Positions 21,901 to 33,194 of a stretch of DNA of 64,000 bases are shown one piece after another (position 1 is the stretch's first letter; each line of letters opens with the position of its first letter). The stretch is from Absidia repens (Eukaryota > Mucoromycota > Mucoromycetes > Mucorales > Cunninghamellaceae): assembly GCA_002105175.1 (NCBI GenBank), contig MCGE01000008.1, positions 1,798,001-1,862,000 of the forward strand. Reading direction: 5' to 3'. The notes under the pieces were generated by a model. It saw only the letters and a list, made by a program, of their open reading frames with translations. It ran no database searches and had not been told where the DNA came from. Both the position numbers and the translations under genes were made by a program.

Positions 21901-23270
21901 TTATTGTAAAATGTCCTCCAAAATCAACCGTCTTCGTTCATTGTTCCATTGGTCCACCTTTTCACCCAAAGCAATGAATTGTTTCGATTCGTCTTCCATC
22001 AGCTCCAACACCTTATTATCACACCATTCCAAAAGACTTGTCAGACGTTTTCGTACATCCCAGAGGTAACGTTGCATAGGAGAATAATAAGCACCTGTAT
22101 CATCGGCTTCATTTTTGTAACTATTAGGCACAAATAAAACCTAAAGTATTAGTCACCTTTTTTTCTCGCTTGTACAAGTATAGATATATATACTTACTCT
22201 TGAGGGGCTTGAATAGCAGGTAGTTCAGGATAGAGTTCACGAGCTTCTTTGAGAGAATTGAAGGCGACTTCAGGGAAATACACTTGACCAGAGCCCACCG
22301 AGCTTTCTTTGTTTGTTTGTCGTAAATCGATAATGGCTTCCAATATGGCCATGTCGCTGATTTTGATCAACTCGCGTACCTTTTTCACCTTTTGATCATC
22401 TTCTACAACCTACAGAAAGCAGCAAGCGTTAAAAAGTGAGTTCATCTCTCTCTGTGGCCTTTACATATATGTTTACTGTACCTTTTCTAATGCTTGTTCA
22501 ATATCGACGACCTGTGTTTGAATTTCCTTTTCCGACTGGTAATGTTCACTTTGTAAGACCTAACTCGTCATAAAAAAAAAAAACGTGTGAGTATGTATGT
22601 GTGTGTGTGTATAAGATATATGCTTCTCACACTTATCGCTGTCCACCAAAACTTACATTATCCAATAATCTAGTAAGATCTTCACGATACTTTTCCAAAG
22701 ATCGATAATCCAATTGATTCTTTTCGTTTGGTTCCTCCAATTCCCGTAACTTGGCTTCCATGACGTCAAGGTTTTCTCTTGTTTCCTTAACCAGATCCGA
22801 TGCCTTTTCAATACCCTTCACTGTACGTTTCTTTTCAGATTCCAATCCACACTAATAAAATGAAAATCAAAGGAATCAATCGGCATTGTACAGCAGCATA
22901 AAAAGTGGCATCTATATAAATAGATGTGTGTATAACAGAGTAGCATCTACAAAAACTTACCGTCAGTGTCATCACAAGCCATTGCCAGGACCAAGATTCA
23001 AGACTTTTTGCTTCTGCATTCCATACACCTCTATAAATAACAAGATGTGAGTAAATGAGGAAGAGGGACTTGATAAATATTATATTCTTACAGTTTTGTT
23101 TCGGCTTCGTGGAAAGCAGCATCAGAAGGTTCCTTTTCAATCTTCATCTTTTGGATAGCGAGGCGGTTCACAAAGTAAGGTTGTTCCACATGAGCAATAC
23201 CAGCAACAGCATGAGTCAGATCATTGATAGCATCAATAGATTGTTGAGCACGTTCTTTGGTGTCAGCCAT
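21901..23270 (-). CDS. Coiled-coil protein of unknown function
   Basis: Exons 23092-23270, 22961-23030, 22657-22851, 22482-22559, 22198-22409 and 21901-22120 give 317 aa; all phases agree. It is almost entirely helical and charged, e.g. EKASDLVKETRENLDVMEAK, EHYQSEKEIQTQVVDIEQAL and NNERRRLILEDILQ at the C-terminus. A Trp-rich patch, SLESWSWQWLVMTLT (about residues 70-84), and two conserved-looking blocks (PQRYLWDVRKR-like, LLEWCDNKV) break the coil. No signal peptide or membrane helix. I do not recognise the family; the regular exon pattern and clean phases argue it is a real gene. It lies in the run of minus-strand genes after GSK3, with no functional hint from context. Confidence 0.75.
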
Positions 23271-23484
23271 TTTCGATAATAAATAAATAAAGGAAGAAAT
23301 GAAAGAAGGGTTACAAAAAAAAAGAGAGAGAGAGAGAAAGAAATATAATGGAAAAGTGAGGGAGGGCCAATCACAGCGCACGGGAGTTTTTTTTGCTTTC
23401 TATGGAACCCAAAAAACCTTAACTAGAAAAAAAAAATGCGGGACAGCGGTGATTCAAGCAAATGGTAATGGTGGGGAAAAAAGT

Positions 23485-25082
23485 TTATTTTGTAACAGAG
23501 GGAGGAGGAGATGTGTAGCTAATAAGAGCACTGGACGGTATAATCCCATCAGGATTCAGGTACCCAAAGTCCGAATCGATTAGGTAATGGTCATCAAATG
23601 ATTGAAGAAAATCATCAAATCTGGCACAAAAAAAAAAAAAAAGGAGAGATTAGTTTTCTTGGGCTAAATCAATAGTAGCGTAAAATTTTAACTCACATCC
23701 TTTGTTCTGATTCAGCGTCAAATATAGCATTATCAATATAGCATTTCTTGAATTGATCCATAGCAGTCTATGATACATTATTATTATAAACGATTTAAAT
23801 CAACTGTATGATAATGATTACTTTTTTCTTACCTTGTATTTGTCAAAATCAATCACCTGTCGTCGTTGTAAATCAATCTTGCCATTGTAATGATCATAGA
23901 CCGGCCGATCCAGTAGTAGTCCCAATGATGGCGCCTTCGGAATATTGATTTTTCCCTGTTCAAATGTACGATCAATAATAGATAATGGTGTGTCAGTTCG
24001 TACAGTCAAAAGAGCCATTGCTGGGAAGAAAACAAAAAAGGCAAGTGAAATGAGTATACTGTCTGTTATATATATATATATTTGGTACAACCATCAGCGT
24101 CATCCGTCCACCTACCTATCATTTTCCGAATTTGATGTAACATAAAAGATTGACCATGTAGATGTATGCGAATCCATTCCATTCCACCGTATTCATTCAC
24201 CACTAAAGGATCATCCACCTTGATTGATTTGATATGTCGTCTTGCATACATTTCGCTAGCATGTCTTCCAATCGTATAGTTATGGAAACGGTGCGTGCCC
24301 GTAAATTTGTCCATCGCCATTGAAAATTGATCCAATTTGGTTTTCGAGATTCTGAATTGTTGCTTGATGTTCCATGATGCATCATCGTCAAGGATTGCCG
24401 ATGATGGTGATGGCGGTGGCATTAATGTATAGGTTGGTAACAGGTATTCATATTTCCTCGAGTCGCACTGATTTTTGGCATGGAATGAATTTTGTGTTTC
24501 GACATAGCCTAAAAAAAAAAAAGAAAGACTGTTGAGTTTCTCATTTTTTGATCAATCACCCAGTGATACTTGTACAGCTATCCATACATACCCCATACGC
24601 AAATTTGATCAGGTAAAAAGTGGTTGATTTTGTCGACAATATCAGGATCCTCCACAATCATTTTCAAAGACACCACATTCCCCACGGCGTGTACCCCTTT
24701 ATCTGTCCTTGCCGCCCTGAGCCATTGTACCTTTTTTGGATCCACAGCGTTCGATTTGGATATAGCGCCAGCTTTGCATAACGAGTCAAACAAGTCTCTT
24801 TCAATAGACCGTATACCCGGATTCCTATGTAACGAAAAGGATAGCAGTTAAGTTAAAGTTTTTTTTTTGATAGATCTAGTTCCTGACTTACAGTTGCATT
24901 CCTTGGTAGTTAGATCCGTTGAAACCAATGAGCAGCGCCACTTTTTTCTTTGGTCGTCTTTGTTCCTTGATTGGTTGCGTTGAGTAATACAAGGTAGTAT
25001 TATTTGGTGTGAATACATGTTTACGATGAGGGAGTGGTATATGCCGAAAAAGAAGAGAGCAGGAGGAAGAAAATATTGACAT
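23485..25082 (-). CDS. PUS1: tRNA pseudouridine synthase (Pus1/TruA family)
   Basis: Exons 24892-25082, 24592-24824, 24116-24508, 23833-24020, 23697-23767 and 23485-23620 give 403 aa. KKVALLIGFNGSNYQGMQL is the conserved opening strand of the family. The catalytic motif LRAARTDKGVHAVGN carries the aspartate at about residue 105. HNYTIGR, MYARRHIKS and FMLHQIRKMIAMALL are the other family blocks, the last restored across intron 3. The enzyme isomerises uridines in tRNA and possibly other RNAs. The N-terminus (SSSCSLLFRHIPLPHRKHVF) is basic and Ser-rich, suggesting a mitochondrial isoform or dual targeting. The start is 183 bp from the divergent HOM3 start. Confidence 0.93.
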
Positions 25083-25265
25083 GTTCTAGGTGTAAACAAT
25101 AAGAGAGCTTAAATATTTTGCAAACAGTCGAAAAAAAAAAATAGAAAAATTCCATTAGAGCGGCGATACAAAAATCGCAAAGATCATCTTGAAATAATTC
25201 TGACTCTGCGCTTTTTTTTCTCTTTTTTCTCTTTTTCTCGCTTTTCCTTCTATTCAATCCTTCTT
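25083..25265. promoter_or_regulatory. Shared divergent promoter, PUS1 / HOM3
   Basis: Only 183 bp separate the two ATGs. The HOM3 side carries a long pyrimidine stretch (about 25210-25255); the PUS1 side is A/T-rich. I see no clear TATA box on either side. Confidence 0.5.
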
Positions 25266-27370
25266 ATGCACACGTCTTCCTCTCCATCTCACAACCAGCC
25301 AAATCTACCCTGGGTTGTACAGAAATATGGTGGCACTAGTGTCGGCAAGTTCCTGAACGAAATTGCCACAACCATTGTACCGTACGTCTTTCCAACCAAT
25401 AAAAGGTGACTCATTGTCTGTCAAACTGACCCCTTCTTTTTTTTCTTTCTCAATATAGGTCATATCTTCAAAAGAATAGACTTGTTCTTGTATGTTCAGC
25501 AAGAAGTGGGGACACAAAACAAGCAGGTACAACAAATAGGTAAGCAATCCACCCATTCAACAATTACCCTTTTATTGAACCCTTTTTTTTTTAATTTCAT
25601 GCCTTTAGATTGCTGACCGCTGCCGAAGAGGCAATCAAGGAAGGCTCCACCTTACATTTGGATATTATACGAGACTTGACTTTGGACCATATGGAAGCCG
25701 CCAAACAACATATCCAAAACCAAGATATCAAGAACCAATTACTTGCCCAACTGGAACAGGATTGCCGTCGGCTTCGATCCTTCTTACAAGCAGCTGAAGT
25801 AAGTTTTCTAGCCAGTCAGTAGCAAATCATTCAAACTCCTCTTCCATTACACCCATCAACCAATCATTTTGAGTTTTCCTTTTTTTACTCATCCAATAAG
25901 CTCCTTTTTTTATTAGATCATAGAAGAAATATCACCAAGATCTAAAGATGTCATTGTGGGTATGGGCGAAATGCTTTCTTGTCAAATCGTAGCGGCTGTA
26001 CTCAAAGACAAGGTAAAATAAAGCGATACGAGAAGAGATTATGCATAGATACTGAATTATATCTTTCTTATTGTGATTATAGGGTATTGATAGCCAGTTT
26101 GTATCTTTGAACAATCTCATCGACCAGGAGTTCACCACTTTGGATCAAGATTTTTACGATTACCTGGCAAAACGGTTGGCAACAGTCGTGGAAGAGTGTG
26201 GTGACAAAGTACCTGTGTTGACTGGTAAGTAAAGAAAAAAAAAGGTAGCCATCAATGGATATACAAAGAAAAAGCTAAACCCTCCCTCCCTTGTTTTTTT
26301 TTTGTTGAACTCTAGGCTTTTTTGGAAATGTTCCTGGAAGTTTACTATCTAGCATTGGTCGTGGCTATACTGATTTATGCGCATCATTGACAGCCGTTGG
26401 ACTTGGGGCCGAGGAACTACAAATCTGGAAAGAAGTGGATGGGATCTTTACCGCCGACCCACGCAAGGTACGCAATGCACGACTTTTACCGATCATCACA
26501 CCTGAAGAAGCTGCCGAACTCACCTACTATGGCTCCGAAGTCATCCATCCTTTTACCATGGAACAAGTCATCCGTGCCACTATTCCCATTCGCATAAAAA
26601 ATGTAGAAAACCCTGCTGGCTCAGGTACGGTGATTTTTCCTGATAGTAGTAATAATACCCCTCAACAATTTCAACAACAAAATGGCCACGCCAAGAACAA
26701 CTACAATGGAACAGCAACACCTCCCATCTCTGTCTTGGCTCAAAATGGATATCACTCAGATTTATCAAGAAAATCACCCACCGCCGTCACCATCAAGGAT
26801 CAGATCTGTGTCATCAATGTCCACTCCAATAGAAAAAATGTCAGTCATGGGTTTCTGGCCAAAATATTCACGACGTTGGACAATCATGGTATCGTGGTGG
26901 ATTTGATCTCCACATCCGAAGTGCATGTGTCGATGGCGCTCAATGCAGAGATGGTGGCTTCAAGTTTGGATACAGCGGTCAATGAACTGGGGAAACTTGG
27001 ATCAGTAAGTTAAGCATTGTGCGACTGGGGCGTTGGGTTGGGATGCATGATATTGACTCCCTTTCCTGCTTTTTTTTTTTTTTTTTTTTTTTTTGTTATA
27101 AACAAATAGGTAGATGTGATGCATAATATGGCTATTTTGTCTTTGGTTGGTAGACAAATGAAAAGTATGGTGGGGATTGCCGGTGACCTGTTTACAACCT
27201 TGGCCAAAGCAAATATCAGTATTGAAATCATTACCCAAGGTGCGTCTGAAATCAATATCTCATGTGTGATCAATGGCGACAATGCAACGGATGCCCTGAA
27301 TGTGGTTCATGATCAATTGTTGGATATTGATCCTAGTTTAGAAAATCATCTTCCTCCTACCACTCAATAA
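25266..27370 (+). CDS. HOM3: Aspartate kinase (aspartokinase)
   Basis: First step of threonine, methionine and isoleucine synthesis: phosphorylation of L-aspartate. Exons 25266-25381, 25459-25539, 25609-25798, 25917-26012, 26083-26224, 26316-27004 and 27110-27370 give 524 aa. Motifs: VVQKYGGTSVGKF at the N-terminus; VLVCSARSGDTKQAGTTN across intron 2; GFFGNVPGSLLSSIGRGYTD; LQIWKEVDGIFTADPRKV; PEEAAELTYYGSEVIHPF. Two C-terminal ACT domains follow (VINVHSNRKNVSHGFLAKIF and ILSLVGRQMKSMVGIAGDLF), the usual site of threonine feedback. A Gln/Asn-rich linker of about 50 residues separates the kinase and ACT parts. Divergent from PUS1. AATAAA lies at 27443. Confidence 0.96.
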
Positions 27371-27790
27371 ACACAGTGCTATTTTTTTTTTGTTATATTT
27401 TGTCACTTATCAAATCGTAGTATCAGGTGTGCTATACTTTTTAATAAATATCATCATCCTAAAAAATTATTTAGTTTTTGTTTTTTGTTTTTTTGACTTG
27501 TGACTCTGATGGGATGGGCATTTGCGAGAAGTAGGTCTAGAGGAGAGGGGGTGAATATGGTTTACGTGAAAGGAGTGGGTAATTGTGCTACTACATACAT
27601 ATATCTTCGCGGATGAACAATCTTGCTGGAGATCTCTCTCGAATCACGGGGAAACAAAATTTTTAATTCTGGGTTTTAAATGTTGTGTGGTGGTTGGTTT
27701 AAAATATTATATAAAAACTAAAAGAATTCCCCACCCACTCTCTCCCTCTTTGTCTTTTTTCCTTTCTTCTATATATCCAATTCTATCGTC
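27371..27790. other. Intergenic, promoter of the 66-aa gene
   Basis: The HOM3 3' flank and a TATATAAAAA-like string at about 27708 with a CT-rich leader before the ATG at 27791. No other gene seen. Confidence 0.4.
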
Positions 27791-28073
27791 ATGTTCCAAC
27801 GTATTGTCAACTTTTGGGTTCAAACTTTTGTCACAGAACGCCTTTTAGCCAGTCCCTTATTCCACCGTATGGCTGCCAAGACCCACCACCATGTCTCCTC
27901 TCTGACTGAAAAAGGTATATTTTAAAAAAACACACATATAAAATTTTCCATAACAAAGGACTAAACAGCAACTTTATTTCTTTTTTCAATCAATAGGATC
28001 CAAGCATGCTAATGAATTTTCAAAAGCATTCAAGGAAAATTTGGAAAAGGAAGCTAGAAACCAACGCAAGTAA
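27791..28073 (+). CDS. Small conserved fungal protein, probably mitochondrial
   Basis: Exons 27791-27914 and 27997-28073 give a 66-aa protein. The start MFQRIVNFWVQTFVTERLLA is amphipathic and basic, followed by FHRMAAKTHHHVSSLTEKG and a highly charged helix ending in EARNQRK. The sequence resembles short fungal proteins of unknown role that begin with a mitochondrial-type presequence; I recall the pattern but not a name. It has a good promoter, a canonical intron with phase agreement and a long 3' UTR. Too short for most gene-finding thresholds. A function should not be assumed. Confidence 0.65.
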
Positions 28074-28463
28074 ATCTAGATCAAGATTAAAACTACCTTA
28101 CACCGATCACTTCCCTCCCACCTTCTTACATCATACTTAGTTTATCCCCCCCCCTTGTATCATTTATTGTAAACCCTGGTCATGGTATATCAACCGTTGC
28201 CTACCAACCACCAACTTATTCATGAATCCCTTTTCCTTCCTCTCTTAGATATATACATAGTTTCAACCTTCCACCCTTCTCCTTTTAGTTTGAATTTATT
28301 TATTTTTTTACCCCCAAAATATATATTTTTTATTCATACATCAAATAAAAAACAAATCAACAATTCTAATAAAACTATTCTGACTATTATTACTGCTGCT
28401 GCTACTACTACTACTACTACATAACTATATACAATGCTAAAATGATGAAGCTGACCTAGACTA
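28074..28463. other. Convergent intergenic region
   Basis: The 3' flanks of the 66-aa gene (+) and the Bsd2-like gene (-). It contains a CTG/CTA triplet run (about 28395-28420). Nothing else recognised. Confidence 0.4.
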
Positions 28464-29744
28464 TCACACCGTTTGATCGATGACTGCTGATGGATCGGTA
28501 GCAATGATTTTTTCCATGTGTTTTGCCTTTAGATAATCAGCAACGGAGCGGACAATGATAAACCAGCCAAGGATCATCAAAAAATAGGCAACGAAATCAG
28601 TGTTCAAATGTTGTTGATTGTCATCATCGGCATCACCGTCGTCGTCCATATCATCTTGATCCAAAGAATTCAATGATCCATCTATAATATAATTACCGCG
28701 ACCACCACCCGGAAAAAAAGAAACAGAGAAGAAGGGAGGGGAGAAAGAGAGAGAGAGAGAGATTGTATAAGTCGGCTAATAATGTATAGTGATAGTGATG
28801 TTATTGATGATCGATTCCACTTACGACTTCGAATATACAACCCGAATTGAATAACGGAGATACCGAGACCAGCACGTGCTCCATTTTTGCCAGCATGAGA
28901 AGTATGAAGGAGGTAAGTAAGTAAAAACCCAACAAATTGGAAGGTGGCAGATACTATAGAACGCATCAAGAGAATATAAATATATATACAAAAAAGATGA
29001 ATTCCTAATTCACCCTCGCACTCGCTCCCCTCCCCCTGCCTCCGAAAAAAACGAACAAGAAAGGATCATACTATACCTAGAAGATTCCAGAAGAACACAA
29101 AGAGTGATCCCACTGGCATGCCTTCCACAAGGATCATTTCACCCATGCCAGACGGTGCAATCACCGTTGTCTGCCAATAAGGAGGAGTCGCATCCAAAGC
29201 AGCGTCATTGTAGCTCTATATATATATATATGCATTTTATAAAAGAAAACGCTGTCAACAAGTCGTGATCTATTTTGCTTCACTATTCAACCATGAAACT
29301 TACAGGAGGTGTTTCGTCCTTCTTATCTTTGTCTGATTCGGGCTTGGCGGACATGTTGGCAAACACACCATCGTTGGTGGTGGAAACGGAGCGTTGACGA
29401 TTGCTAGATGAGACACCCGTGTTTGTTGTTATTGTTGTTGTTGAGGAGGAGGAGGAGGAAGACGATGACGATGACGTACCGGGAGGTAGTAGTTGATGTG
29501 TTTCTTCAGCGGCATTTTCTTCTTCTTCGTCGTCGTCGTCGTGCAACGATTCATCAAATGCGGCTTCCAAGTCGTTTTGATAACTCGGTGGTAAAGACGA
29601 GGGAGTGGGTGTTCGACTATGTTGGGTATCTTCTATGGCAGACAACTAAATTCGGGAATAATAGGTTCAAGTTGGTATTGGAATATATACATATATATAT
29701 ATTATATATGTGTGCGTGTGTATTACCTGCTGATATTTTGTCAT
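28464..29744 (-). CDS. Bsd2/Ndfip-like membrane adaptor for a NEDD4-type ubiquitin ligase
   Basis: Exons 29727-29744 (18 nt, MTKYQQ), 29304-29645, 29077-29215, 28825-28953 and 28464-28681 give 281 aa. The N-terminal cytosolic part has a PPSY motif (PY type, binds WW domains of Rsp5/NEDD4), an acidic run and a Ser run. The DUF2370/Bsd2 core follows: GMGEMILVEGMPVGSLFVFF WNLLVS, then FQFVGFLLTYLLHTSHAGKN and GLGISVIQFGLYI, and a third helix, FVAYFLMILGWFIIVRSVAD. In yeast, Bsd2 recruits Rsp5 to sort metal transporters and misfolded membrane proteins to the vacuole; I infer a similar sorting job. The first coding exon has no ATG within the long frame, so the 18-nt exon is needed to start. Confidence 0.85.
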
Positions 29745-30156
29745 TGTTCAAAAAAAAAAGGGAAAAAGGGAAAGAGGAGACAAAAAAAAAAAAAAAAAAA
29801 AAGAGTAAGAAATTGAATGGATGCTGGGATTTAAAACTTTGACGACCCAATTTGGGAAGCGTAAATTGTGCTCATTTTCTCAAAGTGGGGTGTGTCATAT
29901 AGACTTTCTCCTATTTCCATCACTACTACTATTACTATTACTACCGTCACCCACTCCCTTAAATCATAATTATAACAGGAATGGAAAATCTTGACGAATT
30001 AAAAATAAATACACCTATTTTGCCTTATATTATTTTATTCAACTCTGCCCTCCCCCTTTGTTTTGTGTAATCATCGGCATCTGAATCCTATTCATGCTTC
30101 ATGGAAAAAAGTGGTTGCCCCCTTTCAAATAATAATAATAATAGTTGTTTATTGAC
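29745..30156. other. Intergenic, nothing recognised
   Basis: Promoter of the Bsd2-like gene plus the 3' flank of the small secreted-protein gene. T-rich and A-rich tracts only. Confidence 0.4.
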
Positions 30157-30585
30157 TTAACAATCATCAGTTTCTTCGCTATCAGTTAAGCAAATTCTAT
30201 AGATCTTGGGATCCTTAAAGTCGTAGGAGCCGAAAATTTTGCCATCATCAGGTTTGCAGTGAGACATGATGGCCTCGATGCCCTGTCGTAAGTGTGCATG
30301 TGTCGTTGTCTTTTGTTTATCAGATGAAGGTCGAGTGACAGCGGCTGCGGTTCCGTACTTGACAATGAAAAAGCCATCATTTACCTTCACCGTAGCATCC
30401 TTGCTAAGAACGTTCTTGAGGAGATATTCTGCGTCTTTCACCACAGTAGTAGACATGCTGGTGCAATCAATGCCCAATTCTTTGTTGGCTTCCTCGAGAG
30501 CTTTGTCTTCGGGTGTATCATCACAGAAACAGTATAACGAAAACCAACATAGGACAAGATATAAAGTAAAAAGCGATTTCAACAT
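30157..30585 (-). CDS. Small secreted cysteine-containing protein
   Basis: Intronless, 142 aa from the ATG at 30585. Clear signal peptide (MLKSLFTLYLVLCWFSLYCF, cleavage likely near CFCDD). The mature part of about 119 residues has Cys in IDCTS, SHCKP, YRICLT and the terminal DDC, enough for two disulfides. It includes a helix-rich middle (KALEEANKELG, AEYLLKNVL) and a DGKIFGSYDFKDPKIYRICL strand pattern. No family recognised. The frame stays open 30 codons upstream, but those residues are hydrophobic noise and I choose the Met that starts the signal peptide. Size, secretion and cysteines fit an extracellular or host-interaction protein, but nothing here proves it. Confidence 0.7.
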   Translation of the reverse strand: MLKSLFTLYLVLCWFSLYCFCDDTPEDKALEEANKELGIDCTSMSTTVVKDAEYLLKNVLSKDATVKVNDGFFIVKYGTAAAVTRPSSDKQKTTTHAHLRQGIEAIMSHCKPDDGKIFGSYDFKDPKIYRICLTDSEETDDC

Positions 30586-31112
30586 GATTATGACCGAAAA
30601 AGAAACAAAAACAAATAACAAGATGTAAAAATGAGAAGAAAGAAGAAGCAAAATGGAGGAGTATAGAAAAACCAAATCAATGGTACATTTATATATATAT
30701 ATATATACTTTTATTTATTATTCAATAGTAAATCATAATGAATTATAGGAGACACATACAAGGAGGTTCATTAACCCATGATATTTGTCTAGTGCGTGGT
30801 TCATTCTGTTTGCGCCTCCCTCAAAACCTTGACGTATATTTTGTCCAATATACCTTCTCCCCCCCCTCCCCCCCTATCAAGACATCCTCCTTCTCCCGTC
30901 ACCATCACCATCAAAAATAAAACGGGACTAAAGTTGAAGACATATAAAAAAAGTTTATTGAATGAATGAAGTTGAAAGAGTTGTAAAAAGAATGCAAAAC
31001 TGTAGTAATATATATATAAATAAAAAGGGAGGTGGAAGAAAAAAGTAAATGATGGGAGTGTCTATAGCTAAAATGTTTTTTTTAATATAATCTAATATAA
31101 AAGGGAGACCGC
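30586..31112. other. Intergenic, nothing recognised
   Basis: Promoter of the secreted protein and the 3' flank of REI1. Contains a C-rich run at about 30858-30873 and TA repeats. No gene seen; the plus frame at 30738 lacks conserved content. Confidence 0.4.
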
Positions 31113-32666
31113 CTATTCTCTGATTTGTTCCCGGAAGTACTTTTGTAACTTGTTGGCTTGCATGCCCACCCGAGTTCTGTATTCTTGATGTACCCGTTTT
31201 TCCTTGAATGCTTCTGTTGCCTTTGTGGTGCCACGTTTTCCATCAGTGATCATTCTTCGTTGATAACCTTGACCAAATGAGCGTAATGATTCATAAACAT
31301 GAGAATCAGAGTATTGTCCAATGAGTTTGTTGATCAAGATAGAGTCACGAGTCTACGTCAAAAAAAAAGAGAAGGTGTGAGGAGGAAAGGTCTCGTTTAT
31401 CACTGTTAAAAAAAAAAACACACTTACTTCTTCAGGTTTCAATCGTTGGTCGTAATAACGTTTCATATGACGATGTCCCACCACTGCACCAGAAGGTAAT
31501 ACTAATGACATTTCATCATCATCCAATTGCAATTGATTTGTCAGTTCCGTCAATTCTTCATCAATGTCCACTTCTTCTCCATCTTCGCCTTGAGGATAAG
31601 AGGTGGAAAAGTCGTAAAAATCGACCAGATCCACAGCATCATTTTCATCTTCATAAGCCAATTTACAATGTCCCTTGTCAGTCTATTTATATATAAAAAA
31701 AAGTTGATCACAAAATGTTAGATTTTCACAATCACACATGCACCCTGTTTTCATATATCTATCGATGATGATAACTTACCATGTGTTTACGAACAGCATC
31801 CATCGACAAGAATCCTTTGCCCTTGCCGTTACAGAACAAACAGACGTTCCCCACACTGATCTTTTCACCGAGGTAGCGGATCATACCCTGCAAATCCACA
31901 AGGTATTCAATATCGGGTATAAAGAAGCTGTGAATCTTTGTCATGTGTGTCATGTTGTCTTCAAGAGTATCCGATTGGTGGTGACAAAACAAACAATCCG
32001 CTTCAGTGAGTCTAGGTGCAGCCTTGATTTTGGCATCAATCTTGGACATGATTTCTTCTTCGGTCGTTTCCTCCGTAAATGTCATATCCAATGGCTGTTG
32101 CGGCTGTTGTTGGGTTTGAGTGACCGATGTTTCTGCCACTGGTGCTTCTTGTTCTTCTTCTTTCTTGATGACAGTCTTTTTGGGTCGAGGCACATACTTT
32201 GCTTGGTTTTCCTTGTGTTTCTTAGACTGGACATGGTTGTTGTATTGATTTTCCGTTCCAAAAGATTTTCTAGTTCAAGTAAATAAAAGTAGAGTGAATA
32301 AACAATGGTGGATACTTTTCTGTGGCATGGGCCAGCGGTTTTCCATACCTGCAGGGTTCACAGTAACCTTTGAAAACAGCGGTATCTGCTAGTTTTTGAG
32401 TTTCTGTCCTTTGAGCTAATACAAATACATTAAATAAAGTAAATGTTAGTTATAGCCCCATTTTCTGGTTACGAGTTTTTCTTACCTTGATCCTTCTGTT
32501 GGAACTGATCGAGAGGAATGGGGGGCAGATCAGCAACCTTTCTCTTGAGATTGTAACGATGCCAATCGGATCTGTAATGGAGTCGTTGGGCTTCGGCTGT
32601 CTGGAAGGCAACCTTACAAGAGATACAGGTGAATATACTTGTGGCGGTTTCAGCGATTTCAGACAT
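31113..32666 (-). CDS. REI1: 60S ribosome-biogenesis zinc-finger protein Rei1/Reh1 (ZNF622)
   Basis: A cytosolic factor that helps release Arx1/Alb1 from pre-60S subunits and probes the exit tunnel. Exons 32486-32666, 32349-32415, 31780-32269, 31428-31682 and 31113-31352 give 410 aa. C2H2 fingers: FTCISCKVAFQTAEAQRLHY RSDWHRYNLKRKVADLPP (the family's signature start), GYCEPCRKSFGTENQYNNHV, DCLFCHHQSDTLEDNMTHMT KIH, and NVCLFCNGKGKGFLSMDAVR KHM. The C-terminus contains LVLPSGAVVGHRHMKRYYDQ and the terminal QANKLQKYFREQIRE typical of Rei1, which inserts in the tunnel. The start is 209 bp from the divergent NCE101-like gene. Confidence 0.95.
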
Positions 32667-32875
32667 GGGGCAAATGTTACTGAATGACAGCGAAAATAAA
32701 AGAGTGAAGCTAAAGAAAAAAAAAAAAAAAAAAAAAAGGAAAAAAAAGTCAAGCCCGCAAAAAAAATCAAAAACCGTCACCCGCTCACTCGTTTCTGCCT
32801 CGACAAAAAATAGCGGGGTTGTGTTTTCGCTTACCCATTTTTTTTTTCCCTCACCACCTTTATTTTTCTTTTGTA
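32667..32875. promoter_or_regulatory. Shared divergent promoter, REI1 / NCE101
   Basis: 209 bp between the two ATGs. It contains a 22-nt A run on the plus strand (about 32715-32737) facing REI1 and a T-rich run facing NCE101. Confidence 0.5.
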
Positions 32876-33194
32876 ATGGCATCAGTACAACCTATGAAAT
32901 ATCAATACCTTATTTCAAGGTAAGCTTTATATAAAACACGTACTGCGAAGGAAAAGGATGCTGACGACTTTTTTTTTCTTTTTTTGTTATCATAAAAAAA
33001 TTAGAACGGGTGATATTGTGTTTTCTTTGGCTGTAGGGACAATGGCTTACTTTGTCAACGAACGGGACAATCCAAAAGCACAGAATGGAAAAAGTCTGAT
33101 GGAATTGATGAACAGAAAGCGCCAACGTACGATTGACCTTCGAGAACAACGCAGACTTGAAAGACAATCTGCTGCCAACCAAGACCAAGAATAG
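32876..33194 (+). CDS. NCE101: NCE101-type non-classical export protein
   Basis: Exons 32876-32919 and 33005-33194 give 77 aa. The opening MKYQYLISRTGDIVFSLAVG resembles the family start YQYLLSR..DP.FA...G, and the single membrane segment (IVFSLAVGTMAYFV) is followed by a long Arg/Glu-rich tail. The splice joins ISR exactly as in the family. In yeast, Nce101 was linked to leaderless secretion; its real role is unclear. The C-terminal tail is about 20 residues longer than in yeast. AATAAA lies at 33291. Confidence 0.75.
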
